64,000 nt of DNA, taken from Macrostomum hystrix (taxonomy: Eukaryota > Platyhelminthes > Macrostomidae). The notes beneath the pieces were generated by a model, which saw nothing but the letters and a program-made list of their open reading frames with translations, was not told where the DNA came from and did not search any database. Position numbers and translations under genes: made by a program. The stretch lies in NCBI GenBank assembly GCA_950097015.1, contig CATNEN010000002.1:1488001-1552000 (forward strand), read 5' to 3'. Shown here piece after piece: positions 52,787-64,000 of the stretch. The first letter of the stretch is position 1, and the number at the start of each line of letters is the position of its first letter.

Positions 52787-54593
52787 TCAGCTCATCGAGG
52801 CTTCCAATCGGTCGAGAATCCTCTTGACGCTGTCAACGTCATGCTTGAGCTGATGCACGGCGGTCATGGCTGCGGCGACCTCTTCGCATCGGGCCATCAG
52901 GGCGTACATGTGCCTGATGGCGGCTTCAACAGTGTCGCAGGCTTTGTCAACTGACTGTTTGTGCAGTCGGGAATGCTGAGCTGTGATGCCGCAGGCGGCT
53001 TGCAGGCCGCTCCGCAGTGAAGCGGTCAGGTGAATGAGCTGGTCTGACAGCCGCCGGGCGTGAGTCTCCAAATCTGCCAGGGCGTGTGGATCGATTTCTG
53101 GGATGTCGTCTGGAGTTACCTGCCGCGAGAATTGAAAGTAGCTTAGAATTAAAAAAGGAATAGGTGAGGTAGAATAGGCTAAGAGGTCCTAATCCACCAT
53201 ACGAAATCCTGCTCAATCAGATGGAATCCGGATCATGTGGACATAATGTAGACAGAACCAAGATCATGTAGACGGAACCAAGATTATGAAGACAGAACCA
53301 AGATCATGTAGACAGAACCAAGATCATGTAGACAGAACCAAGATCATGTAGACAGAACCAAGATCATGTAGACAGAACCAAGATCATGTAGACAGAACCA
53401 AGATCATGTAGACAGAACCAAGATCATGTAGACAGAACCAAGATCATGTAGACAGAACCAAAACTATGAAGACAGAACCAAGATCATGTAGACAGAACCA
53501 AGATCATGTAGACAGAACCAAGATCATGTAGACGGAACCAAGACTATGAAGACGGAACCAAGATTATGAAGACAGAACCAAGATCATGTAGACGGAACCA
53601 AGATTATGAAGACGGAACCAAGATCATGTAGACAGAACCAAGATCATGTAGACGGAACCAAGACTATGAAGACGGAACCAAGATCATGTAGACGGAACCA
53701 AGATCATGTAGACAGAACCAAGATCATGTAGACAGAACCAAGATCATGTAGACAGAACCAAGATCATGTAGACAGAACCAAGATCATGTAGACAGAACCA
53801 AGATCATGTAGACAGAACCAAGATCATGTAGACAGAACCAAGATCATGTAGACAGAACCAAGATCATGTAGACAGAACCAAGATCATGTAGACAGAACCA
53901 AGATCATGTAGACGGAACCAAAACTATGAAGACAGAACCAAGATCATGTAGACAGAACCAAGATCATGTAGACAGAACCAAGATCATGTAGACAGAACCA
54001 AGATCATGTAGACAGAACAGATAAGGATAATAACAATCACAGATAATTCCAGCTAAAGGTTGCTGGTTGCACAAGATCAGGTTGTTGATAAACAAATCTG
54101 GCAGGTTTAAAAGCTACAATGTTGCTGCATAAGAAAAAAGTACTATTTGAAGGCACCCCACCTGAGCCAACAGTCCAATGGGATAACTGGTGCTTCGGCT
54201 GACACCAATGCCACCAATTGTAGCACCTCCACCGCCGCCATAATTGGACGAGGAAGCCCAGCTACTGATAGAAGATCCGCTGACAGAGGACTTCACAGCG
54301 CTGGCGGCACGAATTCTGGCTACAAAATCATCTGCAACAAATTCCAATTGCTGTTTTGGAACTGGCTGCTGCTGCTTTTGCTCCACAATACTTTTCTGTC
54401 TTTGAGAATCTGTTGAGCTAGATGGAGATAAGCAGGGCTCAGTAGACTCCTCATCATCATCATTGTTGCTATTGTCTTTGTTGTTTTCATTGTCTAAAAA
54501 GACTTCCCCAGTGGACTTGACTTTATTAGAGTGCTCAGGAATTTTGTCCACCAATTCGCTCAAGGGCTTCTCAGCAACAATATCTTCTGACAT
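52787..54593 (-). CDS. BORCS6-like: BORC complex subunit 6 (lyspersin-like), two exons, 254 aa
   Basis: Exons 54593-54162 and 53119-52787, phase 0 (CAG|GTGGGG donor, ggcag acceptor). The N-terminal 144 residues are low-complexity and disordered: acidic Asp/Asn runs, Gln-rich, Ser-rich and a Gly5 stretch. The second exon begins VTPDDIPEIDPHALADLETH and contains the conserved helical core: HARRLSDQLIHLTASLRSGL, then SVDKACDTVEAAIRHMYALM, ARCEEV and VKRILDRLEASMS. This matches the C-terminal coiled-coil domain of BORCS6, one of the subunits of BORC that couples lysosomes to ARL8 and kinesin. A good acceptor (tttttttcag) lies 24 bases before the ATG, implying an untranslated first exon or trans-spliced leader. 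Family assignment rests on the C-terminal domain recalled from known orthologues. Confidence 0.78.
53230..54020. repeat. 20-bp minisatellite, BORCS6 intron
   Basis: About 39 copies of agacagaaccaagatcatgt with agacgg and actatgaag variants that recur in blocks. It fills most of the 1-kb intron. Confidence 0.96.
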
Positions 54594-55089
54594 AATTCAA
54601 TTTTAAGCTACTTGTTCTGAAAAAAATTGGAATGTATAGGAGATAGACTGAAAAACACAAAAGCACAGTAAAAACAAATATATACATGTAACAACATTAC
54701 GAATTAATGATATAAAACAGTGACATTGTTTTGTTTAAAAGGAAACATTTTTTAGTATTAATACAGGAGCAGAATCAAGGGAAAACCTAAACCTTGTTCA
54801 ACATAGTTTGATACAAAGTTGGAATACAATACTCAGAAGTGTTCTTTCATTCTTTATAATTGGAATACCAAGAAGAATTTCAAGAGAGAAATAGAAAGTA
54901 TTGCTATACACTTGAGATCATTGGTAATGCTCTTCTGAAAGCCTATACTCAGAAATACATACATATGATAAGTAATCGACCAGAATAACTAAACAGACTA
55001 ACTAAATATATTACCAGACTACATACACTACCAAGAAATTCTTTGAAATATATAGAACATATTCACAGAGACTAATTCTAAGAAAATGA
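54594..55089. other. AT-rich 5' flank of BORCS6
   Basis: About 500 bases of AT-rich DNA between the BORCS6 start and the hAT element. Apart from the acceptor-like tract beside the ATG I see no promoter element. Confidence 0.4.
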
Positions 55090-55097
55090 CTTAGACA

Positions 55098-57694
55098 AGT
55101 GGTTCTCAACCTGTGGGTTGCGACCCCCACTGGGGTCCCATGACCATTTTTCTGGGGGTTGCAGCAATAAGAAAAATATGAAAAAATGTATTTTTTATTG
55201 GGGAAGAACCCTTGAGATATTAGAGTAAAAAATATATAGTAAAAGTAAAATTAAGTCAAAGGCTGTTAGCTACATTGCAATGGCTATAGCACTAGCAGCC
55301 TAGCACTCAACTTAAAGTTGCAACACAAAATATGCATGCAGTCTCAAGCTAAGCCTCTTCTGCTAGATATGGACTGAGTCACACGACACCACACGACAAG
55401 CAAAACAAACTTTCCTTCTCTGTCTCCCTTCTGCCTTACCCCAGCAAGTTTAACACAAACAATTGCAACTCCTTACCTAGAGGAGGAACTCTTCTCACCA
55501 ACCCACCCCCACATTCAAACGCATTCTCATTCCTTTTGGCTTAGCTGATTGGAGGCACAAGGAAGATTAGGGAAATGATAGATGGAACAAAACATCTGAG
55601 TCATAGCCAAGTCTAGAGAAGGCAAACTGGGATTCTCATATATGATATATGTCTCTGCTGGGAGAAATATGAGCATACAAGTGTAAAACTGATAAAGTGA
55701 ATACAGAATAACTACAGAGAGGCATCTGCTTAGATATTCAATCTCATCTATTGTTAATGGCAATGTCTGCAAACTCACGTAAGCGCAGTTATAATGAAGC
55801 ATTTCTTGAGTTAGGTTTCACAACTACAAATGAAAAACCACCATGTGTTATCTGCGAAGTCACATTGTCAAAGGAGTCAATGAAACCAAACAAACTCAAG
55901 CGCCATCTGCAAACGCAGTACCCTGAAGTTGCGACTACGCCACGTGACTACTTTATGGAGAAGCTGAAGGCGTTGGACAGGAAGAAAGGCTGCCGTGAGA
56001 GCTTCATATGTTGCTGCTCTTCACATTGCCAGGAAGATGAAGCAAGCCCCACAAATTGGTGAAGAGCTTCTGCTTCCCATGATGAAAGTCATTGGCATCA
56101 TGTGCCATAAAGTTAGAATCGCTATCCATGTCCAATGACACTGTGAGACATTGTATCCACGACATGTCCAATGACATCCTATCTCAAATCATGAAGGTAA
56201 GATAATCACCATTCTTTGCCATTCAATTGGACAAATCAACAGACATCACTAACCAAGCACAGTTGCTGGTGTATGTTTGCTACCTTCATGGAAAAGGCTT
56301 TGAGGAAAACTTTCTGTGTTGCAAATCTTTGCCCTGTCACATTCATGGAGAAGACATCTTCAATGTCATCAACAAATTCATGCAGTCAAATTCTACCAGC
56401 ACTATATGGCAGTGTGCACAGATGGAGCAGCAGCATGCACAGGAAAGAACAGTGGTGCTGTGAAATGCATCCAAGATGTCACGCCTGACACTAGCTAGAC
56501 ACATTGCTTCATCCATCATGAAGTACTGGCAGCCAAAGACTTGTCAGCTGACCTCCACGCCGTGGTGACAGACATTGTTTCCGTGGTGAATTTCATCAAA
56601 AGCCGACCTCTGAATCATCAACTGTTAACAGCGCTATGCAAGGAAATGGGGACTGAGCACAGTTCCCTCCTTCTCCACACCAAAGTTTGCTGGCTATCAC
56701 GTGGTCATGTGCTCAACAGCAATTTTGAACTGAGAGAAGAAGTTGGTCATTTCTTGCACAACAAAGACCACAAAAAATCACTGAACTTTAAGGACCGCTG
56801 CTGGCTAGCCAAATTGGCTTATCTGTGCAACATTTTTGGCAGGCTGAACAGATTGAATCTATCACTTCAAGGAGCAGAGAAGACCATTGACCATTGTCAA
56901 CAGCAGATCTGCAATCACTGCCTTTCAGAAAAAGATAGAGCTAGTCTTTGACAGCTTCACCAAAGACAAAGAGGATCTGCACAGAGATTTGGCAACAACC
57001 ATCGTATCACACCTTGAAAATCTCAAGCAACAATTGACACATTATTTCAGTGAAGCTAGGAGCAAGTACTCGAGTCAATATCCATGGATGGTGTCTCCCT
57101 TCACAACTTCTCCCAATGACACTGTCTCGCTGCCATTTGCTATTGCAGAGCACCTGCTTGATTTGTTTTCCGACATCAGCTTCAAGGTGCTGTTTCCCAC
57201 CATTGCTCTGGTGGAGTTTTTGTGCAGCTTGCTTGCCGCTGCCAATGCTGTGAGGCACTTGCTCCCCTTTGTGTCTATCTGGTCATGTGAGACAGGCTTC
57301 AGTGCTCTCATGGCGCTGAAATACAAAGCCAGGAATCGTCTAAATGCCAAGAGTGATCTGCGTTTGGCACTGACAAAGAAAGATTTTCCTCAAATCAACT
57401 TGTTGTGTGGCAAAATGCAATTCCAACCCTCTCACTGAAAAGTGCATTTGTGACACTGATCTTAAAACTGAAAAAATTTACTGGTTTTTGTTGTTTGTTT
57501 GTTTGTTGCTTATTTGTATTCTTGTTCATAGTTTTTCTTGTTTTATTTTAATTCTAAATATATGCATACATTGTGTGAGTACATTATACTTGATGTTGCA
57601 TGATATTGATTACCTATTACAAAAGGGTCACACAGAAAAAAATAGATGCAAGTGAATAAATTAGGGTTGCCTGAAAAATGTTGAGAACTGCTTA
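55098..57694 (+). mobile_element. hAT-superfamily (Charlie/ZBED-like) DNA transposon, decayed
   Basis: The left end reads agtggttctcaacctgtggg, the well-known terminal motif of Charlie-type hAT elements. The right end is its imperfect complement (ttgagaactgc). The flanking octamer CTTAGACA is identical at 55090-55097 and 57695-57702, matching the 8-bp duplication of hAT transposition. A broken transposase lies inside. Confidence 0.9.
55757..57438 (+). pseudogene. Frame-shifted hAT transposase related to ZBED5/SCAND3-type proteins
   Basis: Coding similarity starts MSANSRKRSYNEAFLELGFT, with a BED-finger remnant (CVICEV...LKRHLQTQYP) in which the last zinc-binding His appears replaced. The frame then shifts near 55990 and is disrupted again around 56100-56550 before resuming in two overlapping frames (56541-56951 and 56887-57438). 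The C-terminal part contains FLCSLLAAANAV and LKYKARNRLNAKSDLRLAL, the dimerisation region of hAT transposases. It cannot make a full protein; its state indicates an old insertion. Confidence 0.85.
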
Positions 57695-57702
57695 CTTAGA
57701 CA

Positions 57703-60700
57703 TTATATGTAAATACCTCTGTAGGCCTAACTATTGAAAGTTAGGCCTATTAGAGATTTGAAATGCAACAACTTTATTGGCATTGTGAAAATAAAGTCAG
57801 AATAGTACAGGCTAATTAACCTGGCTGTCCCTAGGACAACTTTGGTGGCATCAGACCTTACAAAGAAATTATGCCTACAACAACATTTGTGTCATTCAGT
57901 GGGACCTAATTTATTAGAAAATAACCTTACAACATTAATTATTAATTGCAGTAAAGGGCTAAATATTTAGATTTTAATTGATTTTTAATAAGTTATTTTC
58001 TGGTAAAAAATTATAAGCCCTTATTGAATTGAATGCAAAGCAATGACATTTTAACTTTAAGAAAACGCACCTTATCTGTCTAAATATGGTCTCGAAGGAT
58101 ATGTAGTAGTTGCGATTAATGCCGTATTTTTTTACATTTAAAGTTTTGTATTTCCTAGAAATGTAATGCTACCGTAGAATTAAATATTTTGTTTATCTGA
58201 CGTTTTTGTTAAAATCATGTCCGCCACCCCAAAAGAAACCTAATATATACGAGCGATTTTAGACACAAAAAACCCAACTGGCGTTTCTCCGCAAGTTCTT
58301 GAAAAGCAAGCTGTTCAAGCAAATAAAGTTTTCTTTCCTTAATCATTTTAGCTAAAGGCTACAAGCAGGAAAGTGTATGCCATAAGTGAGAATTCGTATT
58401 GAAATAAGACATCCAGGTTGGATCAAATTAGACAGAAGGCCCAGAAGGGATTTAAGTATTGCAGATTTGCAAAGTAAAAAGTGATGAAATAAGGAGTAAT
58501 TCCGAATAAGAGAGTGATTGTGTGTAAGATTGGACACCCTCCGATCCACTGGTAGCCCTTTATTGGGACTGAGTTTAAGAAGACTGTGTCAATAATATAT
58601 TCAGTGCAAATAATATACATATGAGTTATTCACGTTAATAAGTTTAAAATAGTGTCTTGCCGCTCGGACACTTGTATGCTATCACAGAGTAGGCCTAAAT
58701 AACAACTCTAATATAATATTACAAAGTGTTATACCAATTAAGATTGCTAAAGTTTAAAAGCCCTGTGACCACTTGATAGAATATTAACAAGTAAGAGAGG
58801 AGCCCTCCCACAGATATTAACTGTAGGCTAACATAGAACTAGGCATAATGATAAGTGATAGGCCCTAACTTACTGATTCTAGAAGTAGGCCTATAAGCCT
58901 TAGCTCAGCTATCCGGCATCTTTCTTAAACAGCTGAGCTGAATAAAGATAAAAAAGACACTACACATAATATACTTTCCATGGCTACACTTTATAAAGAC
59001 ACAAAAGCCACCTATTACAAATATTTGGTCCTAAGTTTTAAACATATATTGCTCAGTGTAGTTCCTGGACACTCCGTAATATGCGGACACTTTGTCATCC
59101 AGCCAATCGGCAAATCTTAAATTTAGATCAGTTAGGTCTATCTATCAATATAAACTACAGTGTTGACTTGATTTTAAATTACCGCTGCGCACAATATTCG
59201 GAAAACTCAGGACAAACTGAGTGTTCTAGGCGATCAAAAATGAAAGTTCAGTTATTTAAATTCGTTGAGCTGATAACAAATAACAAAAGCGAAAATGTTC
59301 GTTAAAAATTCATATACCTAGGCCTACCGTAAAAAGAAAAGTGATCGTTATAACGCCGCACAGTTAGTTGGTACGCTTGCAGACTGCATGGGGACCAGAC
59401 AATTTAGCGAGACAAAAAATATGATATTGTTAGAAAAAAGTCCACGAAATAGTTCACCGCAGGCACGAAAATAAAAAAAACCGAAGTATTGAACTTTTTA
59501 AGTATGGAAATAAATAACGAAGAAAATTACAAGGCTAATTGAACTTGCTGGTGGTCAATTTGAAACTTGCATTTTAAATACGAGATTCGCACGAAGCATA
59601 AAGGTAGTAATTAAGCAACAAAATGCTTGGTGGCATTGGTTGGACACACTGCCATAAATTATAGAGACGACGAAGTGTCTACAAGTCTTGGTCACTACGC
59701 CATCCACCCTCTTAAACCCTGGACACATCGTCATCCTGATGACGAAAAAGCAGATGAGGAAGTGTCCAGGAACCATGACAACCTGCTTGGTGTGACCATA
59801 ATATATTTCTAGCTATGACATGGTCAAAAAGAAAAAATGCCTATATAACTGGCATATGATTATGCACATTATTTATAGCATGTATACAAATTTGACCGAT
59901 CAGTTTTTACCGACGTTAAACCGCCGTTAAAATATACTTTACACCGGACTTGCGTAGTCCGCCGGCATCTGTATAGCAGCGTTACGGTGGCCTTTCGCAG
60001 CCTTTCTTCTACTAGCATTTGAGCCACTTTTGCTAGGTAAAACATGCAATTGCAAATTGCTAACTGCAATCATATGGATGATTGATGACAGACTTTGAAA
60101 GGGCCCAAATGAATGCCATTCGACAGGTTTTTAACCTTAAATCAACAGGCTGCCTGTTTAATTATTTGTGCCAATGCGTCTACCGGCCGCAGGGCAGGCT
60201 GCCTCTTTGGCTACGAAGTTGACCGCTATAGCAGCATTTGAGGCATTCATTGCGCTTCCTGGCTTCCCTGAGCAGCTTCAGCCAATCGCCGACAATTTCG
60301 GGGATAACTGGCAACATTTTGGCGCGACCGTTTCAACATGGCAACAGACGGCCGCCAATTTTTCCCATCGCTGTCTGGAATGTGACGTTTCCAGTCAGTG
60401 CTGCAGTGCTCGAATCCAAGCATCTTCAAGCTGCTTCTCAGCCTAAAGACAGAGCAGGATCACAAAAATGGCAGATGCAACAGGCAAGAGCCGGTGAGGC
60501 ATGCCATGGTGCTTCAAATCACGCAGAGATGGAAAGATGCCGAGATGGACTGCTGGCTGATTTCCCTTTACGCCTGTGCGCGGAGTTGCACACCATCGAA
60601 AAAGTGAACATTTTGTCTTCCCTGAACGTTAATACTTAATTATAAATGCCGTAAGTCATCAGTCTCATATTTATATTTTTCTCTTAATCAACAGTCAAAA

Positions 60701-61975
60701 CTCGTGTTTACCAACTTGTTCGCTGCATGGTGGAGCATAGCACGCCCACAACTACAAGAACTAATCGAGCAACTGAGCGACGGGTGGTCGGAGGACACAT
60801 CTCTGATCTCCGGGTTGCCACATCTCTGCGCGCCACCCTTCGAAACGGGCTGTCCTGGTGCAATGCGAGGATTTCCAACTGGAGGCTTGGCGCAGTGTCG
60901 TCGCCGGTGTGCAGTAATTGTACAGACAGTGCATGAATGTTACAACGGCCCATAGACTAAGGCTGCACGCAGCCAGGCCCTTCGCAGTCAGCGTAGGCAG
61001 GATTCTCATTTTGGGTGGCTTTATTCTCAGCTAGGCTGACAAAACCAATATCATATTTAGGTCTCTATAAAATAGCAGCTGCATGCGAACTATGCATTAG
61101 AGTACAGAAGTCATGATTTGAAGGTTGAGCTACTCAGAAGAAATGCATATTTTCTGCATATCAGAAATTATGCAACTCAAACGAACTATATTTTCTTTCT
61201 ATATATTTCGTGCACCAAAATGGCAGATCCATTATAGAGGACACTTTTAGACTAAACTGTATCGTAATATAATACAGGACAAAGGAAAAAAGAAGGAAAT
61301 TGCTCCTTTCAAATTATTTTATTGCTTGTTGGAAAATCTTGTTAACCCTACGAAAGCTATCTCTGAAAGTGGGACTTAATAAATCACCGAGTTACGTTTG
61401 CTAATTTTAAACAGATATTTAGATTTTGGCGAGCTAGTTTACGAAATTTTAATCGGAGCAACACCTTAAACAATGGTTAATTAAATCCAGAGAATTAAAG
61501 AATAATTAAAAATGATTTGTTATTACATGATCTCTTTGCTACAAGAGTAAACAAACTATTATATAGTAGAGCAGGTTGTAAATTATCACTATGACAATTG
61601 TTAACATTGTTGATAAACTGCAAATGATATTCATATATATATGCGTGTGTGTAGGCATCAAAGTGCTCCAGGGCTACCTACTACTAAGTAGGCTGTGTGG
61701 GGGCAACTAAAACGTTTAGTAAAAAAATAAAAAACCAATTTTATTGAAATAGCTCATCTGTAGTTAAACGTATAAATAAAGCCTAATTTTTAGTTGCAAA
61801 ATGGACCTACAGTGAATTGAACGGACGATTAAAAAACGTTCTCAAGCGTCAGCGGAATTGGCTGATTCGCCTCTGCCGGCTGAGGGTCAGTGATATTAAT
61901 ATCACAATAGCCTGTAAATTATTACTAAAAAATTAATATATATTTGCCAGGACATTATTTCACAGAATTTTCTAT
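57703..61975. other. Gene-poor region with possible transposon debris
   Basis: Mostly AT-rich unique DNA. A GC-richer island at 60160-60960 has several short overlapping frames on both strands, including a Cys-pair near its right end (SSPVCSNC) faintly like the C-terminal zinc motif of non-LTR retrotransposons, but no frame is long or convincing. I cannot support a gene here. Confidence 0.35.
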
Positions 61976-62176
61976 TACACCTCTACCAATAGGGCCAGAT
62001 GTGCAGCCGACAGCTCAGCCCCAGCTATTGCGCGGCGCATCTGAATGCTGTGTACGACAGTTCAGTCCATGGACGCCATACACACCCTCAATTACCACAG
62101 CAATGCAGAGTTAAGTGTCTTGCTAAAGTGGCACAAATTCCACCAATGGATTCGGGAATCGAACCCTAAACCCCAC
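61976..62176 (-). repeat. tRNA-derived SINE family 1 copy, decayed head
   Basis: Shares agggccagatgtgcagccga, ggcgcatctgaa, cagtccatgga and agagttaagtgtcttgctaa with the copy at 25524-25812. Its B-box region is damaged. Confidence 0.7.
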
Positions 62177-63044
62177 TGAATGAACTGCTACCAATTAATT
62201 GTAATATCTTATTCACCATCCTATCAAAGAAATCAATCATCAAAAAACTGCGAATGATGAAACAGAAAAGACAAAACAGTCGTATGACAAAAACCGACAT
62301 GAAGGCATATGAACAATTAGCATAGCTTAGAGAGTGTATGAATTCTAAGAGTAGAGACAAAAATTTAATGCAATAAAAGCTAAGATTGAACATAGCGTTC
62401 AATTTCCAATTTTTTTAAAGAAACTTGAAGTATCGTGTGAAAATGTTCACCTCAGCAGTCAGAATGTGTTGTACAATCTGATTCAAAGCTCAGCAGCTTG
62501 GCATTCGATTGAAATGATCCCTTCAAATAAATATTTATACGCTGATTTTTAGCTTATCAAGGATGCTGATTTGTACTTTTTTCAGCAGATTTTAGGGAGA
62601 AAATGCCCAATGAAGCCGTGCTGCGTTTAGAACACAGACGCAATATACCAATGTGAAACGGGCCACGCGCCTCGACGTTCTACCTCGTTTCAGCCCTCTG
62701 CAGCCTATCAATATTGGCATTTAGTCCATGGTTATTAAATTTGCGAAACATCGTTAAACAATCCACTTGTCAGTGAAGCGTTGATAGTATGCTAAACCAT
62801 AGTAACAATAACAATATAACTGCCTATCCAGCCAATCACGTGCCTGGGGTGGGTAGCAAGAAGGGGTTCCCCTTATTATTTCTAAAAATAGCGAAAAATC
62901 GAAGCTCACTTAGCCGTCACAAGGATTAGATATGCGCGTTTTTCCATCACCAATAAAACAGTTTCCGATTTTCACACTAAATCTAATTAACTATTTTTTC
63001 GGGGAAAAAAACTAAATTAAACCTGCTGCCAAAGAGTTCGCTTT
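62177..63044. other. Intergenic / 3' flank of complexin
   Basis: AT-rich DNA with a GC-richer patch at 62600-62720. No gene recognised. It may include the complexin 3' UTR at its right end. Confidence 0.4.
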
Positions 63045-63315
63045 CTACTGGATGACGCATTTCTCTTTGGCGTCGGCCAGCATCTTCTGCGGCACCGCGG
63101 TGACGTTCTTGACGGTGTCTCGCATGCCCTCTGGCAGCACGGAGGTGAAGTCCTCTTCGTCTTCTAAATCGCGCTCGGCTGCCAGCTCCTCCGGGGTCTT
63201 GCGCTTGCGGCCCAAACGGCCAGCCGGATCGTCGGGCGGAATCATGCTGATTGGGTCCTCCTTCTTCTGGATGTTGTACTTCAGCGGATGGGATATTGTG
63301 GCTTTGAGACACGTG
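63045..63315 (-). CDS. cplx: Complexin, last coding exon (partial gene)
   Basis: Reads from an acceptor at 63315 (tttttctag) or, more in keeping with the family, at 63278 (gctgaag|TAC), to the stop at 63045. KYNIQKKED matches the end of the SNARE-binding central helix of complexin (KYGIKKKEE in vertebrates). It is followed by a basic-acidic linker (GRKRKTPEELAAERDLEDEE) and a C-terminal amphipathic region, ending in the CaaX box CVIQ, a prenylation signal found in membrane-anchored complexins. Complexin clamps and activates neuronal SNARE fusion at synapses. Upstream exons lie beyond the array at the right edge of the window. Confidence 0.78.
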
Positions 63316-63469
63316 CTAGAAAAAACAACACACATACTAAAACCAGGGCATCGACTTAGGCGAGAAATTTTTCATAGCCTTTTTTGAACCCATTTGCTCC
63401 AGTCAATAGATTGGAAATTTCCCCATCATCGATGAGATTCTGCTTTTTTATCTAATCCATGGGATATGC

Positions 63470-64000
63470 ATATTCTCCTTAATAGCTGAGATTACGATAT
63501 TCTCCCGTAATAGTTGAGATTGGGATAGTCTCCCATAATAGCTGAGATTGGGATATTCTCCCATAATAGCTGAGATTGGGATATTCTCCCGTAATAGCTG
63601 AGATTGGGATATTCTCCCATAATAGCTGAGATTGGGATTCTCCCATAATAGCTGGGATTGGGATATTCTCCCATAATAGCTGAGATTGGGATTCTCCCAT
63701 AATAGCTGAGATTGGGATATTCTCCCATAATAGCTGAGATTGGGATTCTCCCATAATAGCTGAGATTGGGATATTCTCCCATAATAGCTGAGATTGGGAT
63801 TCTCCCATAATAGCTGAGATTGGGATATTCTCCCATAATAGCTGAGATTGGGATATTCTCCCGTAATAGCTGAGATTGGGATATTCTCCCATAATAGGTG
63901 AGATTGGGATATTCTCCAATAATAGCTGAGATTGGGATATTCTCCCATAATAGCTGAGATTGGGATATTCTCCCGTAATAGCTGAGATTGGGATATTCTC
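63470..64000. repeat. 28-bp minisatellite in a complexin intron, runs off the window
   Basis: About 19 copies of tgagattgggatattctccc plus ataatagc, with 25-base short units (gggattctcc) alternating almost regularly with full units at 63640-63810. It continues to the window end. Confidence 0.95.

Noticed and set aside
60168..60955. Overlapping ORFs in a GC-richer island
   Set aside because: Short, on both strands, no recognisable domain and no consistent splice structure; perhaps transposon debris.

Overview
This is eukaryotic (animal) DNA. Genes are split by GT-AG introns, coding exons are GC-richer than their surroundings, and the window carries LTR, Tc1/mariner and hAT elements plus tRNA-derived SINEs. 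The gene families are metazoan: SGK kinase, phospholipid scramblase, BORCS6, complexin, RPL6. A short paired EF-hand protein resembling flatworm tegumental calcium-binding proteins, together with the compact exons, points to a spiralian invertebrate, most likely a flatworm. That is an inference, not a proven placement.

Layout. A PX-domain SGK-type kinase gene on the + strand fills 2401-23979, with a probable promoter and untranslated first exon near 679-822. Its 12.8-kb ninth coding intron holds an antisense two-exon gene for an aerolysin-like pore-forming-domain protein (12621-11215). Next on + come an EF-hand gene (25170-26193 or beyond) and a single-exon 616-residue GTPase (27037-28887) whose upstream region has three perfect heat-shock elements and a TATA box. 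A Tc1/mariner-like transposon with near-perfect inverted ends lies at 29423-30866. RPL6 (about 32097-35497) and a five-exon phospholipid scramblase (36750-41744) follow on +. The minus strand then carries a secreted pacifastin-like inhibitor (43486-43163), an internally deleted Ty3-type LTR element with intact target duplication (46100-48315), an S49 (SppA-type) peptidase (51232-49015), BORCS6 (54593-52787), a decayed hAT element (55098-57694, + strand), and the last exon of complexin (to 63045).

The most striking property is the minisatellite load. More than 30 tandem arrays with units of about 5-42 bp (one 87 bp) cover roughly 37% of the window by my own boundary sums. Almost every intron longer than a few hundred bases has its own array, often starting within tens of bases of the 5' splice site. 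Arrays in unrelated introns sometimes share a core. Many units are stop-free in several frames and give long spurious ORFs.

The genes do not form one pathway. BORCS6, complexin, scramblase and the PX kinase all act on membranes and vesicles, but I see no evidence of co-regulation. The most promising leads are the heat-shock-type promoter on an uncharacterised GTPase with a Cys-rich module, the nested pore-forming-domain gene, the animal S49 peptidase, the pacifastin-like protein outside arthropods (if the flatworm placement holds), and the intron minisatellites.
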